64,000 nucleotides of DNA from Lachnospiraceae bacterium (lineage in GTDB: Bacteria; Bacillota; Clostridia; Lachnospirales; Lachnospiraceae). The DNA lies in NCBI GenBank assembly GCA_017441295.1, contig JAFRYA010000022.1, forward strand, positions 1 to 64,000, read 5' to 3'. The notes under the pieces are model-generated. The model saw nothing but the letters and a program-made list of their open reading frames with translations, was not told where the DNA came from and made no database searches. A program made the position numbers and the translations under genes. Positions 17,165 through 25,867 of this stretch are shown piece after piece (positions within the stretch are counted from its first letter, which is position 1; every line of letters starts with the position of its first letter).

Positions 17165-17321
17165 GTTTTTTACGCTTGTGTGTCAATCACATATCCAGTT
17201 TTTTAGTTTTATTCTCAAAAAGCTGGTATAGCACCAATAAATAGACACCCGAAGCCTGCGTTTTAAGCTAAAATACGCTCAATAATCTAGTCAAATGACA
17301 CACAACCGAAGAAAAAGTGTT
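17110..17321. repeat. GACACACAA repeat units upstream of the gene fragment
   Basis: Two units in the same orientation, at 17110-17133 and 17161-17184, share CATGTTTTTTAC then CTTGTGTGTC. A third, more divergent unit in the opposite orientation lies at 17297-17321. The repeated GTGTC/GACAC end links them loosely to the GACACGA arrays elsewhere. The rest of 17185-17296 is AT-rich with no feature I can recognise. Confidence 0.5.
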
Positions 17322-17388
17322 AACTTTCAGTCTCATTGAAAAGCAAGTCGTTATAAAACCCGTTTTGTTATTACAAGATCCGTTTTTA

Positions 17389-17433
17389 GATAAAATAAAA
17401 AATCCCGCAGAATCCGTACGGATCCCACGAGAC
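17389..17433 (-). terminator. Terminator of tRNA-Cys
   Basis: The core is the perfect 12-mer palindrome ATCCGTACGGAT. On the minus strand it extends outward by G-C and G-U pairs and runs into TTTTTTATTTT. It begins eight bases after the 3' end of the tRNA. Confidence 0.75.
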
Positions 17434-17440
17434 CTTTTAG

Positions 17441-17511
17441 AGGCGACAACCAGATTTGAACTGGTGATCACGGTGTTGCAGACCGATGCCTTACCACTTG
17501 GCTATGTCGCC
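17441..17511 (-). tRNA. tRNA-Cys (GCA)
   Basis: This 71-nt cloverleaf has acceptor GGCGACA paired with TGTCGCC, D-arm GCC/GGC, anticodon loop CTGCAAC with anticodon GCA, a four-base variable loop and T-arm ACCAG-TTCAAAT-CTGGT. The discriminator is U and the CCA end is not encoded. One U-U mismatch occurs at the top of the anticodon stem. It has its own promoter and terminator. Confidence 0.95.
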
Positions 17512-17528
17512 TTGCAAAATGCCTTTGC

Positions 17529-17557
17529 ATTATAACAATCCATGCCTTGTTAGTCAA
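17529..17557 (-). promoter_or_regulatory. Promoter of tRNA-Cys
   Basis: On the minus strand TTGACT (17557-17552) and TATAAT (17534-17529) have an ideal 17-base spacer. Initiation near 17522 would leave a short leader before the mature 5' end at 17511. Confidence 0.85.
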
Positions 17558-17562
17558 GGATT

Positions 17563-18264
17563 TTAGAAAACTTTAAATAATGAGTTGGCTACTGTCGCCA
17601 ACAGGTTGTTGTCGTAAATAAACTTCAGCACGGTGCTCTTGTTGATTACTTCCATGCAGGTGGCGCCGAATTCTGAACCGGAGAATGTCATGATCAGCAG
17701 GCACAGCGCCCACACAATGAGCAGTCCCTCGATAAGTCCCAGCACGGCGCCGAGTATCCGGTTGACCCCGCCGATGATCGGGACTTTGTTAATGAACTTG
17801 GTCAGCATCAAAAGGAGTCTGAGCAGCAGGAATATAATGATCATCAGCGCCAGGTACGACATAGCCTTCACGATGATGTTCGTTATATTCTTGACCGCGT
17901 ACTCCTTGAAGCTGGTGACACCCTGCTCTTTGTACTTCGTGATGGTGTTGTTCTCCTGCAGGCTCTTCTTGAGGAATGCAGGGAGCGGGAGGGAATCGAT
18001 AATCTCATCTTCCTTGGCGTTCGTCACCTTCTCCATCTTCTCATTGATGAAATCCTCGACCTTCTCTTCTATGCCTGTGCCGATGGATGTCTTGGTGCTG
18101 ATAAACTCCGATACCGGCTTGACCAGCGCTGCTGCCAGGAGCAGCGTTATGACCAGTGAGAACGTCGTCAGAAGTATCCTAAGGAAGCCCCTGCGGAATC
18201 CATTGATCACCAGGAACGCCAGTATTACCAAAACTACGATTGTTGCTATTGTTGAAGCTGTCAT
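17563..18264 (-). CDS. CvpA family membrane protein
   Basis: This 233-aa protein has four hydrophobic segments (about 5-25, 27-50, 128-155 and 175-195) and the family-typical start with the GFRRGFLR motif near residues 22-30. A hydrophilic charged insert of about 60 residues lies between segments two and three. CvpA proteins affect envelope homeostasis and, in enterobacteria, colicin V export; the mechanism is not settled. The gene follows the DUF5711 gene without a gap and ends the four-gene operon with the sirtuin. Confidence 0.85.
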   Translation of the reverse strand: MTASTIATIVVLVILAFLVINGFRRGFLRILLTTFSLVITLLLAAALVKPVSEFISTKTSIGTGIEEKVEDFINEKMEKVTNAKEDEIIDSLPLPAFLKKSLQENNTITKYKEQGVTSFKEYAVKNITNIIVKAMSYLALMIIIFLLLRLLLMLTKFINKVPIIGGVNRILGAVLGLIEGLLIVWALCLLIMTFSGSEFGATCMEVINKSTVLKFIYDNNLLATVANSLFKVF

Positions 18265-19449
18265 TTATTTTAACCTTATCAGCTGCGTGCCGGTCTGCGT
18301 GCCGAGAATGAAATCCCGGCCGTTGCCGCACGACGCAATTACTTCTATATGATCGTCGAATGTATAGTCCATTCTGTGCACTCCGGCGAAGCTGTACATG
18401 TGGCAGTTGGTGTTGGTATACAGCATGATGTTCCGTCCTGCCAGGATGGCGTGCGAATAACCATAGTCTACGCCGACATTCATAACTTCCCTGCCGGAGC
18501 TGTTATATGCCTTCAGCAGGTAATTATACTCTCCTGCAGTGTCTTCCATGACCATTCCCACATATCTGTCGCTGAGCATGAGTGACTGGATCTGCCAGGT
18601 CTCATCCTTCTCCTCGTGGATAATGGATGGTTCACCTGAGAAATTGTAGAATGTCAGCGTGTCGTTACCGACGGCGCAGACCTTCTTGTCTCCCATGAAT
18701 TCCACGTTCGTTACGACCGTGTTCTCGTACTGGTCGAACGTGCCCACGATACATTCATCGCCCGTTCCTTCGCGTGAAAAATCATAGAATACCACCTTGG
18801 ACCTGACCGCGCCGCTGTTGATAAAGCAGAAAGCAGCTGCCAGCCTGGTGCCGTCCTTAGACATCGTGATGTCCATCAGATATCCGCTGGCAGAGAAAAC
18901 GCTGCGTGCCGTGATCAGCTCGTTGCCGTCCTTGTCGATCAGCTGGATGTAGTTGGCATTGCTCTCGCCTGTCGCACAGGCGGCCATACCCATTTCCGAA
19001 ATTTCAACGTCCGTGATGCTGCGGCCGATGGTAATGCGGTTCACATAGCCGCTCCTGTCGTAAATATAAATATCGTTCTTCTTCATATCCGCGACAGCTA
19101 TATAATTGCCGCAGACGTCAATGATCGGCGCCGACATCTCAAAGCTCTCGTTCCAGACAACGGCTCCGCTCTTTTCAAAGTATGTAATGCCGTCTCCGCC
19201 GCATTTCACGTAGCCTCTGCCGAACTCTTTGTAGATAGTATTCTCATCAGCATTCGCAATCTCCAGAGTCTCGCGTACGCGGTATCCGGTATATGTGCGG
19301 AAATGCTGGAACAGGATAGCTCCCGCCGTGAACAGCACTATAAAAACCGCCGCAGAAATAAGGATTATGCGCTTTTTCTTTCTGCGGCGCTTTTCAGCAT
19401 GTCGCCAGTTTCCCTGTGCATTTTTAGCTTCTTCGGAAACAACGGTCAT
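18265..19449 (-). CDS. DUF5711 family membrane-anchored beta-propeller-like protein
   Basis: The 394-aa protein has a basic N-terminus (AEKRRRKKKRI), one transmembrane segment at about 27-48 and a large extracytoplasmic beta-rich domain. Repeated units ending in patterns such as YIYDRSG, IQLIDKDG and LKAYNSSG suggest propeller blades. DUF5711 proteins are frequent beside cvpA in Clostridia. Its start overlaps the stop of the preceding gene by one base (TAATG). The molecular role is unknown; a sensing or scaffolding role at the envelope is inference. Confidence 0.75.
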   Translation of the reverse strand: MTVVSEEAKNAQGNWRHAEKRRRKKKRIILISAAVFIVLFTAGAILFQHFRTYTGYRVRETLEIANADENTIYKEFGRGYVKCGGDGITYFEKSGAVVWNESFEMSAPIIDVCGNYIAVADMKKNDIYIYDRSGYVNRITIGRSITDVEISEMGMAACATGESNANYIQLIDKDGNELITARSVFSASGYLMDITMSKDGTRLAAAFCFINSGAVRSKVVFYDFSREGTGDECIVGTFDQYENTVVTNVEFMGDKKVCAVGNDTLTFYNFSGEPSIIHEEKDETWQIQSLMLSDRYVGMVMEDTAGEYNYLLKAYNSSGREVMNVGVDYGYSHAILAGRNIMLYTNTNCHMYSFAGVHRMDYTFDDHIEVIASCGNGRDFILGTQTGTQLIRLK

Positions 19450-20540
19450 TATTTAATTTCACCCTTCTGTAAGTCAAGTGCCTGCATAATGGTTGTAGCC
19501 TGTCCGTCGTCGAAGAGCTTGATGAGCTCGTCAATCTTCTCAGGGTTCAGGTTCTTGTCGCCCAGATAGCTCTGGTAATTCTCTGTGATCGCTGTGGCTG
19601 CTTCCTGAGCGTCAGCTCTCTTGGCCAGTGCAGCTTCCTTCAGATCCTTAGCCTCCTGCTCCATGTTCTGGATGATAGGCACGTTCTCTCTCTCTATCTC
19701 GTCCTTGATCTCAACTGCAGTCTCAGCATCGAATGCCTTCAGGGCTTCGGCCTTCTTCTCCATAGCATCAGCTACGGCAGAGCGCTCCTTCTCTATCTCA
19801 GCATCGAATTCTCCGAGACCGTACTGCTCTTCATCATCATCCTTGCGGATGGACTTGGCGAGCTGTTTGATCTTCTTCTTGTTAGCTCTGATCTGATCCC
19901 TGTTCGGCCGGCCCTTCTCAACTACTTTGGCCTTGGCTCCGCCGCGCGTCAGCAGCAGTATCAGGAAATAAATCAGCAGAAAGAATACTACGATAGCAAT
20001 GTAAATGATGATCTTGACTGCTGTCGTAACGTTCAGTAAGAGACATACGATATTAGGTATCAGCGCGATGGCGATGATAACGGTCGCCGCGAAGATAAGG
20101 AATTCGTGCGCATGTCTCGGTGAGAACATTGCGTAGTAGTAAGATGTGTTGCAAAAGCCGGGCATCTTCCACTGTTTGAAGAGATCCTTGTTCTCCCTGT
20201 TGAGGTGTTTATTCTCCTCAACCAGCTCCGCTGTCTCGTTCTTGACTCTGGCGTTGACAGCGTCCATCTTGGCGGTCTTCTTGTTTCTCTCAGCTTCTTT
20301 CAGTCTCTTGGACGCGCCGTGGATCACTTCGTCATGGCTCTTCTCGAGTTCCACACGTCTGGAACGGATGGTGGACTCAATTTTGTCTGTCATGTATTTC
20401 TTTTGTGTTTCGACGTCTTTTTCCTTAGCTCTTAATGCTTTCTCAGCCTCATCAGCCGCAATGGACAGTTCTCTGCCTGCCATAATGTCGGCCTTGGCCT
20501 TCTCGAGCTCGGCAACTCCGCCGCCCAGAAAGTTCTCCAT
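19449..20540 (-). CDS. Coiled-coil membrane protein of unknown function
   Basis: I recognise no family in this 363-aa protein. Residues about 10-125 and 215-325 are highly charged, alanine-, lysine- and glutamate-rich coiled coil. They flank two hydrophobic segments at about 147-170 and 173-200. Both coiled-coil arms would lie on the same side of the membrane, most likely the cytoplasm. The start is set by a TAGGAGG site before the ATG at 20540. It lies ten bases after the sirtuin gene and overlaps the DUF5711 gene by one base. Confidence 0.7.
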   Translation of the reverse strand: MENFLGGGVAELEKAKADIMAGRELSIAADEAEKALRAKEKDVETQKKYMTDKIESTIRSRRVELEKSHDEVIHGASKRLKEAERNKKTAKMDAVNARVKNETAELVEENKHLNRENKDLFKQWKMPGFCNTSYYYAMFSPRHAHEFLIFAATVIIAIALIPNIVCLLLNVTTAVKIIIYIAIVVFFLLIYFLILLLTRGGAKAKVVEKGRPNRDQIRANKKKIKQLAKSIRKDDDEEQYGLGEFDAEIEKERSAVADAMEKKAEALKAFDAETAVEIKDEIERENVPIIQNMEQEAKDLKEAALAKRADAQEAATAITENYQSYLGDKNLNPEKIDELIKLFDDGQATTIMQALDLQKGEIK

Positions 20541-20550
20541 ATATTACCTC

Positions 20551-21267
20551 CTAGATCTGTGAAAATACTTTGCCAATGCTGTCGTTGATTATCAGATTGG
20601 CCATTTTATCTCTTGGAGTCGTACTCCTGTTAATGAGGACCAGTTTGTTTCCTCTGTAGTAATCAATAAGTCCTGCTGCCGGATAAACCACCAGGCTGGT
20701 GCCTCCGATGATCAGCACATCCGCGCGGTTGATCGCCAGCACGGCGCCTTCTATCGTGTCATTATCCAGTCCTTCCTCATACAATACCACATCTGGCTTA
20801 ATTCTTCCACCACATGAATCACATACGGGCACTCCTTCACTGGCCGCAATATATTCCGGACCAAAGAACTTGCCGCACTTCTGGCAGTAATTCCTGTGAA
20901 CAGAGCCGTGCAGCTCGTATACATTCCTGCTGCCTGCTGCCTGATGGAGTCCGTCTATGTTCTGGGTGACGATGGCTTTCAGCTTGCCCTGCCTCTCCCA
21001 CTCAGCCAGTTTCAGATGCGCTGCGTTCGGTTTGGCATCCAGGATCAGCATCTTATTCTTGTAAAACCTGTAGAACTCCTCCGGATTGGACATATAAAAG
21101 CTGTGGCTCAGTATCGTCTCAGGCGGATAATCGTACTCCTGATTGTAAAGTCCATCTACGCTCCTGAAGTCAGGGATGTTGCTCTCTGTCGACACTCCGG
21201 CGCCGCCGAAGAAAACGATATTGTCGCTGCCGTCGATCCATTCTTTTAATTTTTTAATCTCATCCAT
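20551..21267 (-). CDS. NAD-dependent protein deacetylase (sirtuin)
   Basis: This 238-aa Sir2-family enzyme shows GAGVSTESNIPDFRS (NAD site), TQNIDGLH, the catalytic His in ELHGSV, two zinc CxxC pairs (CQKC and CDSC) and GGTSLVVYPAA. It removes acetyl groups from lysines using NAD, giving nicotinamide and O-acetyl-ADP-ribose. The stretch FYRFYKNKML after the catalytic-domain start is typical of the bacterial U-class (Thermotoga-like) deacetylases. It opens the operon sirtuin - coiled coil - DUF5711 - cvpA. The start has a GGAGG site. Confidence 0.93.
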   Translation of the reverse strand: MDEIKKLKEWIDGSDNIVFFGGAGVSTESNIPDFRSVDGLYNQEYDYPPETILSHSFYMSNPEEFYRFYKNKMLILDAKPNAAHLKLAEWERQGKLKAIVTQNIDGLHQAAGSRNVYELHGSVHRNYCQKCGKFFGPEYIAASEGVPVCDSCGGRIKPDVVLYEEGLDNDTIEGAVLAINRADVLIIGGTSLVVYPAAGLIDYYRGNKLVLINRSTTPRDKMANLIINDSIGKVFSQI

Positions 21268-21394
21268 CGTTACGCCTCCGGTTGAAAATTCTCTTTTGCT
21301 TTATTTTATAGTAGAAAATAATATTTAACAAGAAGGTTCAATTCACAAAAAAACTGATATAATATCAAAAACATTAAAAACAAGGAATACTATT

Positions 21395-24300
21395 ATGCGT
21401 TCTCAAAAATATAAGCCCGCGGAGAAAAAGCCCGGGAAGAAAAAAATCTTTATAATCGGTGCATTTGTACTGGCTGCCGTAATCGCGGCGGTGGTTGTTA
21501 TAATTGTGCTCAATCTGCATTTCAAAGTATCTTTCAACATATCCTATAACGCTCCAAACCCTGAAACCCAAAGTGTAAAGCGCGGGGAATATGCCGCGCG
21601 TCCTGCAGTAGAGGCCCGCGAAGGATATCTATTTGTTGGCTGGTATGAGAAGTCCGGAGATGTCACGCCTTTTGATTTTTCACAGCCGATCACAAAGAAT
21701 ACCCGTCTCACAGCGCTCTGGTACGACCAAAATGACACTGCCGATGCCGATAGCGACAACCTGCCTGATGTACTGGAATTGTTCTTCGGCACTGACAGAC
21801 ACAATCCGGATTCTGACGGAGACGGCTTAAATGACGGCCTGGAGATCAGGGTGCTGAGCCTGAATCCATTAAAACGCGATTCGGACGGCAACGGAGTAGC
21901 GGATCCTGATGAGGACAATGACGCCGAAGGCCTTACAAATATTGAGGAAGTCAACCACGGCACCAGTTCTCTGCTTTATGACACGGACGGCGACTCGCTG
22001 AGCGATTATGACGAAGTCTATGTTTACCATACTGACCCTCTCAACCCGGACAGTGATAGTGACGGCGTCGCGGACGGCCGGGAAACGCTGATCGGAAGTG
22101 ATCCGTCCGCTGCCAATTCCAGCTTCACCACGCAGGAAAAATACGGAACCGTAAGCGAATACAATCCTGTGTCGATCGAGGTTTCTGCAGTGACAGACGC
22201 TGCCGGAGCAGGCACCATCAACATATATGAAATAGCGCCTTCAGAAAGCAGCATGTTTTCGGAGGGAGGAATAGGCTTCCTGGGAAGAGCCTATGACCTG
22301 TCCTGCGAGGGAACCCTTGAAAGCGCAGAGATCACCTTCTATTACGATGAATCCCTGGGCGAGCTGAGCGAATATTTCCAGCCGCGTATTTACTGGTATG
22401 ACGAGGAAAACGACCAACTGGTCGAAGTCCCCGGACAGACTGTTTCTGAGGGTAAGATTACTGCCACGGTAACTCACTTTTCCATTTATCAGGTGCGCAA
22501 CAAGACCATATTTGACGAGCTTATAGATCTGATCACCTCTGATCCTGCTGAAGACTTTGATACATCCGTGGATTCCAATGATGACGGAATCCCTGATATA
22601 TACATAGAAATGATCCGCAACAAGCAGATCAACTGCAAATATTCCTCGAATGTCCTTGCAGCCATTATTACATGCGGCGAAGATGATCCCGACTGGGATG
22701 ATGACGGTCTTAAGAACGGTGAGGAAATGTTCGTTGTTAAGGCTTTAGGCAATTATTATGCAGATTATAATTCCGACCCAACCAGGTCCGATACGGATGG
22801 AGATGGAATCGGAGATTACGCGGAAGTCAAGCAGCTCCATACCTCACCGATGGTATTTGACCACAGGTCCGTCGGAGCTCTCCATCAGCTTGAAAACGAC
22901 GGCAAATATACTTATGCAACATTCAGAGCGCAGTTTGAAGAGTCTGTCGCGCTGTTCCTGGACGCAGATAAGTATGACCAGGCAAAGAACTGTATAATAG
23001 ATTATTTTTCTACTTACACCCCTGAAGATACATTCACAAAAAATGAATACTGGGCACAGTACAGCCAATTTAATGATGAGCTGGCTAAGGGTGCCGGCGT
23101 AATCAGCAATGTTGTAGGAGCGATAAATGATATTTTTGACCTGGTTGGCGATATAGACGAGCTGGAAGAACTGGAAGACCCTTATAATCAGCTCCAACTG
23201 TGTCTTAAAAACACCTATGGCACCGAGGATTATGACAAATTCTCGTTAAAAAGAGCTGATGCCATCCTGAACGGAATGAAGTATAATTCGCTGGTCGTCC
23301 GTTTGGAAAGTGCACTGGATAATCTTGAGAGCAATGACGAAGTGAAGAACATAGAAGGAATGGCACAGGCCCTCGGTTTTGCCAAGATTGCCGTCAGCGC
23401 ATACAAAACTTTCGTTGAATACTCAACCTGTTCTTACACCGGCGTGTTCAAAGGTTTTCAGAAAAACGCCTCCAGCCTGGGCTGCGAGCTGGGTGAAATC
23501 AAAAACCAGGCTGGCCTGGTTCTGACCGTATTCACAGATGTCGCCGATGCAGTGCAGTCCAATATGGAAGTCCATTCGGAATACGCCAAGATCTTGGCAA
23601 ACGCGGAAGCTTTTAACATGTATCTGGACATGCTGATATATCTGCGGGACAACGTTGGGGATGATGCTTCGGATTTCTTTACGTCCATACGTGATCTGAT
23701 TCCGGACGATCTGAAGGAGCTGTCTCTGGACTATTGCATAAAATGCGCGGCGGCAGACATTGCCAGGGATATCGCTGACAAAAGTATGGTTTCATTTTAT
23801 ACTGACCTGGTCAAAGCTTCAGCGAGAGTAATTGAACGTGCCGGCATGAAAATTGCCCTTGATGTAATGGCCGAAGTCCATCCTGTGGCTAAAATAGTCG
23901 ATGTATTTTTCGACCTTTACCATTACACGGGAATAGAAGAGCTCGGTGAATATACGGTATATTTCACTGTTATGAAATATATGTCCGACGCCTGCAAATA
24001 TCTGATTGATCAGAAGGTCACAAAGGACAGTTATACTTTCTCATATAACGAAAGTGATAACGAATACGTTGAAAAATATATGGCCCAGCTGGCGCAGATA
24101 AGGATCATCGGCACATATTATATGTTTGAGTACTGCACCCAGAATACAGGTGCCTCCTGGATGCCTAAGCTATGGAGCATGGTGACCGGTCAGAAAGACA
24201 CGTCCCCTACAAGGGAGCAGTTGGAAGACGCGTGCAAGCGGTCCATTCTGGACGTTTATAAGCAGGCCAGAAGACTGGACCTGAGGCTGTCAAAAAAGCT

Positions 24301-25543
24301 GCCGTACTATTTTGACACCACACATGAGGCCGAGCCTGATGAAGTGGAACACGTGGCAGACCTGGAGAATCTGCCGGAGTCCCTGGATGAATTCCTGATC
24401 TATTTCTCCATCTACCGCGACACCGAGGGCGGCGCGGAATATGACCACAACGATATATCCGGCAAGAGCAGTACACTCCTTAAATGGATGCTGTTCAACG
24501 TGCCTTGCTGCAACCATAAAACTTATGGTTCTGAAAGAGAAGAGGTGCTGTTCTCTCCCGGCACGTACAACGACCCGAAAGGCTGGGGCCGCGATGAAGA
24601 TTTCATGTACAATATGTGCTATGTATATGATCTGAAGAGCGTTAAGTGGATCGCGAAGAATATTTTTAACGTTGCAGACGCGGATTTCCTTGCAATGCTG
24701 GCCGCCGGAGAAGAAGAGAAGCTCTTCTATGCATCCGGAGAAAAAATCTATTTCTTTACCGGCGGCATAGGCTGGGAGTTTGCAGAGGTTAATATAATCA
24801 GTGCCCGTATTGAAAACGATGTGTACAGGATTGTATATAGTTTCTATATGCCTGAAGATTACTTATATGCGACTAATTTTTACGATGGCATATATTATGC
24901 CGAAATGGAGTTTAAGACCTTTGGTGATAATACATACTGGACCCTGCTGAAGCACAGCGCTGCCATTCCTGATGACATGAAGTTTTCGGAAGACTGGAGC
25001 TGGGATTATTATCAGTTCCTGATCTCAGGCGAATATATAAATACCTCTTATTACACCATGGACGAGAAGAACGACTACTTCCCGATCACAGCCGCTCTCC
25101 ATGATATGGACGCAGACGGTGTGCCTGAGCTGATTGTTTCCTCAGGCGGAGATTCCTATGCGTCCAGCACTTCATTCATCTATACCTACAATAATGGTGA
25201 GATCCGCTACCTCGGAATGACAAACCCGTATGATGGAGCTTATTTCACTGATCCGGATTATCCGGGACTGGTTTGGGATGTGGCTCACACAGGAGCATAT
25301 GCAGCATATTATTATTACATCGAAAATGGCGAGCTTCAGTGCGAACAGATCTTTATGTCCGAGGATGATACTGATTCCAAGCAGATAGTCGAGCTCTCAC
25401 GGACATCTGACGCGGCCCTGTATGCCCTGTATAAGAAAGGGAACAGCATCAAAACACTGGATAGCGCTACCGTCCGGGGAATAAGTGTAGATGCCAAAAA
25501 CTGGAAGGACCTGGTAGACATTTACAATATGGGAAGCTATTGA
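21395..25543 (+). CDS. Large membrane-anchored protein with calcium-binding (TSP3-type) repeats
   Basis: The 1382-aa product has a basic cytoplasmic tip, one transmembrane helix at about 18-42 and an exported remainder. An InlB-like repeat spans about 45-110. Thrombospondin type 3-like DxDxDG repeats occupy about 113-245 with further copies near 391-411, 425-440 and 470-482. A beta-rich domain lies at about 249-370, a long helical region at about 490-1000, and a C-terminal domain contains another acidic loop, DMDADGVPEL, near 1233-1242. Such repeats normally bind calcium. A -10 TATAAT at 21358-21363 and an AAGGAA site precede the start. Function unknown; the InlB repeat is shared with the SLH proteins. 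Confidence 0.8.
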   Translation: MRSQKYKPAEKKPGKKKIFIIGAFVLAAVIAAVVVIIVLNLHFKVSFNISYNAPNPETQSVKRGEYAARPAVEAREGYLFVGWYEKSGDVTPFDFSQPITKNTRLTALWYDQNDTADADSDNLPDVLELFFGTDRHNPDSDGDGLNDGLEIRVLSLNPLKRDSDGNGVADPDEDNDAEGLTNIEEVNHGTSSLLYDTDGDSLSDYDEVYVYHTDPLNPDSDSDGVADGRETLIGSDPSAANSSFTTQEKYGTVSEYNPVSIEVSAVTDAAGAGTINIYEIAPSESSMFSEGGIGFLGRAYDLSCEGTLESAEITFYYDESLGELSEYFQPRIYWYDEENDQLVEVPGQTVSEGKITATVTHFSIYQVRNKTIFDELIDLITSDPAEDFDTSVDSNDDGIPDIYIEMIRNKQINCKYSSNVLAAIITCGEDDPDWDDDGLKNGEEMFVVKALGNYYADYNSDPTRSDTDGDGIGDYAEVKQLHTSPMVFDHRSVGALHQLENDGKYTYATFRAQFEESVALFLDADKYDQAKNCIIDYFSTYTPEDTFTKNEYWAQYSQFNDELAKGAGVISNVVGAINDIFDLVGDIDELEELEDPYNQLQLCLKNTYGTEDYDKFSLKRADAILNGMKYNSLVVRLESALDNLESNDEVKNIEGMAQALGFAKIAVSAYKTFVEYSTCSYTGVFKGFQKNASSLGCELGEIKNQAGLVLTVFTDVADAVQSNMEVHSEYAKILANAEAFNMYLDMLIYLRDNVGDDASDFFTSIRDLIPDDLKELSLDYCIKCAAADIARDIADKSMVSFYTDLVKASARVIERAGMKIALDVMAEVHPVAKIVDVFFDLYHYTGIEELGEYTVYFTVMKYMSDACKYLIDQKVTKDSYTFSYNESDNEYVEKYMAQLAQIRIIGTYYMFEYCTQNTGASWMPKLWSMVTGQKDTSPTREQLEDACKRSILDVYKQARRLDLRLSKKLPYYFDTTHEAEPDEVEHVADLENLPESLDEFLIYFSIYRDTEGGAEYDHNDISGKSSTLLKWMLFNVPCCNHKTYGSEREEVLFSPGTYNDPKGWGRDEDFMYNMCYVYDLKSVKWIAKNIFNVADADFLAMLAAGEEEKLFYASGEKIYFFTGGIGWEFAEVNIISARIENDVYRIVYSFYMPEDYLYATNFYDGIYYAEMEFKTFGDNTYWTLLKHSAAIPDDMKFSEDWSWDYYQFLISGEYINTSYYTMDEKNDYFPITAALHDMDADGVPELIVSSGGDSYASSTSFIYTYNNGEIRYLGMTNPYDGAYFTDPDYPGLVWDVAHTGAYAAYYYYIENGELQCEQIFMSEDDTDSKQIVELSRTSDAALYALYKKGNSIKTLDSATVRGISVDAKNWKDLVDIYNMGSY

Positions 25544-25566
25544 TCAAAAGGAAAGGATTTTAAGCG

Positions 25567-25833
25567 ATGTTCAGAATGTGGGGAAAAGTATTTAAGGATA
25601 ACCGCATGCGTGCAGACCGTGTCGTCTGCGACGATTCAGACGCGAACAGGACCCGCAAGGTCTATGCCGCGCTTGAGGAAATATGCAGAGAGCTGGACCT
25701 CGGTGTGCCTCTTTGGCTGGACCAGAACATAACGGATTTCAAACGCGTTTCAAGGACGCGCTTCAAACAGGATTCATTTATCGAACATATAGATTTTGAT
25801 TACCTGGAAATTCAGGTGATTGAAGAGGATTAA
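25567..25833 (+). CDS. Small conserved-looking acidic protein, unknown function
   Basis: The protein has 88 aa with a good AAGGAAAGG site, 23 bases after the 1382-aa gene and before a shared terminator, so it is probably in the same transcript. It is charged, soluble and has no membrane segment; the C-terminus is acidic (IQVIEED). The composition and codon use look real and it resembles short uncharacterised proteins common in Clostridia. I cannot name a domain. Confidence 0.7.
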   Translation: MFRMWGKVFKDNRMRADRVVCDDSDANRTRKVYAALEEICRELDLGVPLWLDQNITDFKRVSRTRFKQDSFIEHIDFDYLEIQVIEED

Positions 25834-25834
25834 A

Positions 25835-25859
25835 AAAGAGGCTGCACAGCAGCCTCTTT
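25835..25859. terminator. Bidirectional terminator between the 88-aa gene and pgi
   Basis: An 11-bp perfect stem, AAAGAGGCTGC with its complement, closes on ACA. T tracts follow on both strands, best on the minus strand (TTTTTTA), so it can end both converging transcripts. Confidence 0.92.
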
Positions 25860-25867
25860 CATTTCTG

